Assembly: GCA_020692235.1 (NCBI GenBank)
Contig: JAIMKU010000008.1
Coordinates: 1 to 36,299 of the forward strand
Direction: 5' to 3'
Length of the DNA stretch: 36,299 bases
Source of the DNA: Hydrogenophilus sp.
Lineage (GTDB): Bacteria; Pseudomonadota; Gammaproteobacteria; Burkholderiales; Thiobacillaceae
Positions 33,137 to 36,299 of this stretch are shown in pieces (the stretch's first letter is position 1; every line of letters starts with the position of its first letter). Below the pieces are notes generated by a model. It saw only the letters and a list, made by a program, of their open reading frames with translations, had not been told where the DNA came from and did no database searches. The position numbers were made by a program, and so were the translations under genes.

Positions 33137-34974
33137 CCCTACTTGAACACGTTGACTATCCGGCCGACCTGAAACAACTTTCCCGGCCCGAGCTGAAACA
33201 ACTGGCCGACGAACTGCGCGCCTTCATCATCGAGACCGTGTCGAAGACCGGCGGTCACCTGGCCTCCAACCTGGGCGTGGTGGAACTGACCGTGGCCCTG
33301 CATACGGTATTCGACACGCCGCGCGACAAGCTAGTCTGGGACGTGGGCCACCAGACCTACGCCCACAAGATTCTCACCGGCCGCAAGGCGCGCATGGCCA
33401 CGCTGCGCCAGACCGACGGCCTATCCGGGTTTCCCAAGCGCGAGGAGAGCGAATACGATGCCTTCGGCACCGGCCATTCCAGCACCTCGATCTCCGCCGC
33501 ATTGGGCATGGCCACCGCCGCCAAGCTGAAGGGCGAGGACTTCCGCACCGTGGCGGTGATCGGCGACGGCGCGATGACCGCCGGCATGGCCTTCGAGGCG
33601 CTCAATAACGCCGGCGCCATGGACGCCAACCTGCTGGTGATCCTGAACGACAACGGGATGTCGATCTCGCACAACGTTGGTGCCCTCAACACCTACCTGA
33701 CCAAACTGATGTCGGGTCGCTTCTACAACGCCATGCGCCGGGGCGGCGAGAAGGTGCTCTCGCACCTGCCGCCCTTCCTGGAACTGGCCAAGAAGGCAGA
33801 AGAACACATGAAGGGCATGGTGACGCCGGGCACCTTGTTCGAAGAGTTTGGCTTCAACTACCTCGGCCCCATCGACGGCCACGACATCGACACCCTGATC
33901 GACACCCTGGACAACATCAAGAAACTATCCGGGCCGCAATTCCTGCACATCGTCACAAAAAAAGGCAAGGGCTATGCACCGGCTGAGGCGAACCCCTGCG
34001 GCTACCACGGCGTCGGCAAGTTCAACCCGGAGACTGGCCTGTCCGCCAAGGCCGGTGGCAAGCCGACCTACACCGAGGTGTTCGGGCAATGGCTGACCGA
34101 CACGGCCGCCCTCGACGCCCGACTGATGGGCATCACCCCGGCCATGGGCAAGGGTTCCGGCCTGGTCGCCTTCGCGGAAAAATTCCCGGAACGCTATTTC
34201 GACGTCGGCATCGCCGAGCAACACGCCCTGACCTTCGCCGCCGGCCTGGCCTGCGAGGGTCTGAAACCGGTGGTGGCGATCTATTCCACCTTCCTGCAAC
34301 GGGCCTACGACCAGTTGATCCACGACATCGCCCTGCAAGACCTGCCGGTCATGCTGGCCATCGACCGGGGCGGGCTGGTCGGCGCCGATGGCCCGACCCA
34401 TGCCGGGGCTTACGACATTAGCTTCCTGCGCTGCCTGCCCAATATCCTGATCGCCGTGCCATCGGACGAGAACGAGTGCCGGCGCCTGCTGACCACGGCC
34501 TACCGTCACAACGGCCCCAGCGCGGTGCGCTACCCGCGCGGCGTCGGGCCCGGCGCGGTCATCGAGCCCGGTTTGGAAACGCTGCCCATTGGCCAGGGCA
34601 GGGTCCGCCGGCAAGGCCGCAAGTTGGCCATCCTGGCCTTTGGCAGCCTAGTGACGGCGGCCCTGGTCGTGGCCGAAAAGCTCGATGCCACGGTGGCCGA
34701 TATGCGCTTCGTCAAACCGCTGGATGAGGCGCTGATCCGGCAACTTGCCGAGACTCACGACTACCTGGTGAGCGTCGAGGAAAACGCGATCATGGGCGGC
34801 GCCGGCACCGCTGTGGCCGAGGCCCTGGCGGCCATGGGCCTGGTCAAACCACTGCTCCACCTGGGTCTGCCCGACCGTTTCGTTGAAGCGGGCGACCCGG
34901 CGCTGTTGCTGGCCCGTTGCGGCCTGGACGCCAGCGGAATGGAGTCCGCTATCGGCAAGTTTATTTCCGAGTAG
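33133..34974 (+). CDS. dxs: 1-deoxy-D-xylulose-5-phosphate synthase
   Basis: 613 residues. A thiamin-diphosphate enzyme that joins pyruvate and glyceraldehyde 3-phosphate in the first step of the MEP pathway. Visible blocks: [36 protein letters not shown], the ThDP motif [18 protein letters not shown], and DIGIAEQHA-type [18 protein letters not shown]. The start is TTG at 33133, overlapping the ispA stop (TTGA); no ATG is in a family-compatible position. Last gene of xseB-ispA-dxs. Confidence 0.97.
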   Translation: MTLLEHVDYPADLKQLSRPELKQLADELRAFIIETVSKTGGHLASNLGVVELTVALHTVFDTPRDKLVWDVGHQTYAHKILTGRKARMATLRQTDGLSGFPKREESEYDAFGTGHSSTSISAALGMATAAKLKGEDFRTVAVIGDGAMTAGMAFEALNNAGAMDANLLVILNDNGMSISHNVGALNTYLTKLMSGRFYNAMRRGGEKVLSHLPPFLELAKKAEEHMKGMVTPGTLFEEFGFNYLGPIDGHDIDTLIDTLDNIKKLSGPQFLHIVTKKGKGYAPAEANPCGYHGVGKFNPETGLSAKAGGKPTYTEVFGQWLTDTAALDARLMGITPAMGKGSGLVAFAEKFPERYFDVGIAEQHALTFAAGLACEGLKPVVAIYSTFLQRAYDQLIHDIALQDLPVMLAIDRGGLVGADGPTHAGAYDISFLRCLPNILIAVPSDENECRRLLTTAYRHNGPSAVRYPRGVGPGAVIEPGLETLPIGQGRVRRQGRKLAILAFGSLVTAALVVAEKLDATVADMRFVKPLDEALIRQLAETHDYLVSVEENAIMGGAGTAVAEALAAMGLVKPLLHLGLPDRFVEAGDPALLLARCGLDASGMESAIGKFISE

Positions 34975-35004
34975 TTTACTCGGCTATTATCGGTGGCTTA
35001 TACT
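34975..35004 (+). promoter_or_regulatory. Predicted promoter of folE2
   Basis: TTTACT (34975-34980), 18 bases, TATACT (34999-35004, five of six), immediately after the dxs stop and about 30 bases before the folE2 ATG. It suggests folE2 can be expressed apart from dxs. Confidence 0.45.
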
Positions 35005-35033
35005 TCGGTCATCGAACACACAGGAAGTTAATC

Positions 35034-35888
35034 ATGAACTCATGCGACAGCGTCTGCGACAGCGTGGCGCCTTGCCCTAGCGACGCCTCGGCGGCGGCCA
35101 AGGCGATGCCCGATGTCCAGAGCTACCACGACGCCCGCCAGATCGCCATCGACAAGGTCGGCATCAAAGCCATCCGCCATCCCATCCGAGTGGCGGACAA
35201 GAACGGCGGCGCCCAGCACACCATTGCCACGTTCAACATGTACGTCTACCTGCCCCATCACTTCAAGGGCACCCACATGTCTCGCTTCGTCGAGATACTG
35301 AATAGCTACGAACGGGAATTCTCGGTCGCATCCTTCGAGGCCATGATGCGCCAGATAGTGGAACGGCTGGAGGCCCAATCCGGCCACGTGGAGATGAGTT
35401 TCCCCTATTTCATCACCAAGAAGGCGCCGGTGTCGGGCGTCGAAAGCATGATCGACTACGACATCACCTTCATCGGCGAGATCAAAAACGGCGAATACAT
35501 CCAGACCATCCGCGCCGTGGTGCCGGTCACCAGCCTGTGCCCCTGCTCCAAGCAAATCTCCGAATACGGCGCCCACAACCAGCGCTCCCACGTCACCCTG
35601 ACCGTGCGCACCAACAGCTTCATCTGGATCGAGGACCTGGTCCGCTTTGCTGAGGACAATGGCTCCTGCGAACTGTATGGCTTGTTGAAGCGCCCGGATG
35701 AGAAATACGTTACCGAACGCGCCTATGACAACCCCAAGTTCGTCGAGGATATGGTGCGGGACGTCGCCGCGGCACTGAATAAAGACCAGCGGATCGACGC
35801 CTACACCGTCGAAGCCGAGAATTTCGAATCGATCCACAACCACTCGGCCTACGCACTGATCGAACGGGATAAAAAAACCGGCCAATGA
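35034..35888 (+). CDS. folE2: GTP cyclohydrolase IB (FolE2)
   Basis: 284 residues, the COG1469 type of GTP cyclohydrolase I, which makes dihydroneopterin triphosphate for folate (and in some organisms queuosine). Signature [24 protein letters not shown] holds the metal-binding cysteine; [13 protein letters not shown] is the C-terminal signature. This form can use metals other than zinc. ATG at 35034 follows AGGAAG. The N-terminal 25 residues contain four cysteines ([14 protein letters not shown] plus one more possible) and are not conserved. The stop overlaps the next gene's ATG (ATGA). Confidence 0.95.
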   Translation: MNSCDSVCDSVAPCPSDASAAAKAMPDVQSYHDARQIAIDKVGIKAIRHPIRVADKNGGAQHTIATFNMYVYLPHHFKGTHMSRFVEILNSYEREFSVASFEAMMRQIVERLEAQSGHVEMSFPYFITKKAPVSGVESMIDYDITFIGEIKNGEYIQTIRAVVPVTSLCPCSKQISEYGAHNQRSHVTLTVRTNSFIWIEDLVRFAEDNGSCELYGLLKRPDEKYVTERAYDNPKFVEDMVRDVAAALNKDQRIDAYTVEAENFESIHNHSAYALIERDKKTGQ

Positions 35889-36299
35889 AGCCAGTCGCCA
35901 TCTTCCGTCATATCGGCCACGAAGGCCCGGCGTATCTGGGCGAGTTCCTGGCCGTCCGGGGGATACCCTGGACACTGATCGCCGTGGACCGGGATGAGCC
36001 GATCCCCGACGCGCCAGACGCCTTTTCCGGTTTGGTGTTTATGGGCGGACCGATGAGCGTCAACGACGACTTGCCCTGGATACCGCGCTCGCTGGCGTTG
36101 ATCCGGCAAGCCGTGACCGCGCACATCCCGGTGCTCGGTCACTGTCTGGGTGGCCAGTTGATCGCCAGGGCGCTGGGCGGCGTCATCACCGGCAATCTGA
36201 TCAAGGAGATAGGCTGGGGCATGGCGCGGGTCACGACTGCACCCGAGGCCAGGGCCTGGTTTGGTGAGACCGCCGAATTCCCCGCCTTCCACTGGCACG
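35885..36299 (+). CDS. Class I glutamine amidotransferase (partial, cut by window end)
   Basis: The first 138 codons of a type 1 glutamine amidotransferase similar to GMP synthase-like stand-alone domains. It starts [20 protein letters not shown]; the oxyanion block is [14 protein letters not shown], and the nucleophile is C87 in [16 protein letters not shown]. The catalytic His-Glu pair would lie beyond the window. It overlaps folE2 by four bases, so it is co-transcribed. Stand-alone proteins of this kind have varied substrates, so the function is not assigned. Confidence 0.88.
   Translation, partial: MKPVAIFRHIGHEGPAYLGEFLAVRGIPWTLIAVDRDEPIPDAPDAFSGLVFMGGPMSVNDDLPWIPRSLALIRQAVTAHIPVLGHCLGGQLIARALGGVITGNLIKEIGWGMARVTTAPEARAWFGETAEFPAFHWH

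Overview
The window looks like a chromosomal segment of a GC-rich proteobacterium, most likely a betaproteobacterium of the Thiobacillus/Sulfuricella/Rhodocyclales kind. I infer this from the zapD-coaE-pilD-pilC-pilB block, an 87-residue IF-1, the xseB-ispA-dxs-folE2 block and general protein flavour; the genus cannot be named from the sequence alone. No tRNA, rRNA, CRISPR array, insertion sequence or prophage was seen. Coding density is high and most genes sit in tightly coupled operons.

Layout. 1-1527: a cut-off reading frame, then an M23 cell-wall peptidase. 1552-6904 (minus): zapD, coaE, pilD, pilC, pilB (type IV pilus assembly next to cell division and CoA synthesis). 6990-9127 (minus): a CorB/CNNM-type transporter and a CorE/YpjD-type membrane protein, divergent from ffh. 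9194-12709 (plus): ffh, then rpsP-rimM-trmD-rplS, ending at a strong two-way terminator. 12818-14886 (minus): a QseBC/PmrAB-type two-component system with a PmrA-like box in its promoter.

15018-25452 (minus) is the most interesting part: rnfB - nifJ - rnfC - rnfD - rnfG - rnfE - rnfA - small Cys-rich membrane protein. A very large (1650 aa) single-chain 2-oxoacid:ferredoxin oxidoreductase with an extra C-terminal ferredoxin-like domain sits inside an Rnf operon. That operon has the CDGEA order and long RnfB typical of clostridial/Bacteroides Rnf, not the rsxABCDGE order of enteric bacteria. A LysR regulator (25607-26629) is divergent from it. The arrangement suggests direct coupling of 2-oxoacid oxidation (or its reverse) to membrane ferredoxin:NAD+ electron transfer. 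The last gene of the operon encodes a 65-residue protein with one membrane helix and a Cys/His-rich tail, and could play the part that NqrM plays for Na+-NQR.

26697-27490 (minus): infA and a cold-shock protein gene with a long leader. 27521-31748 (minus): a glycine-cleavage locus, lipA-gcvT-gcvH intact, followed by wreckage. gcvPA is cut after about 104 codons and joined out of frame to the 3' part of a thiol peroxidase gene (tpx). gcvPB has a large internal deletion with frameshift plus an in-frame TAG. As written, this locus cannot make a P-protein. Several REP-like hairpins, a heptamer tandem repeat and a 33-bp palindrome lie in this half of the window.

32019-36299 (plus): xseB-ispA-dxs in overlapping frames (isoprenoid precursors), folE2 (GTP cyclohydrolase IB) from its own promoter, and a class I glutamine amidotransferase cut by the window end.
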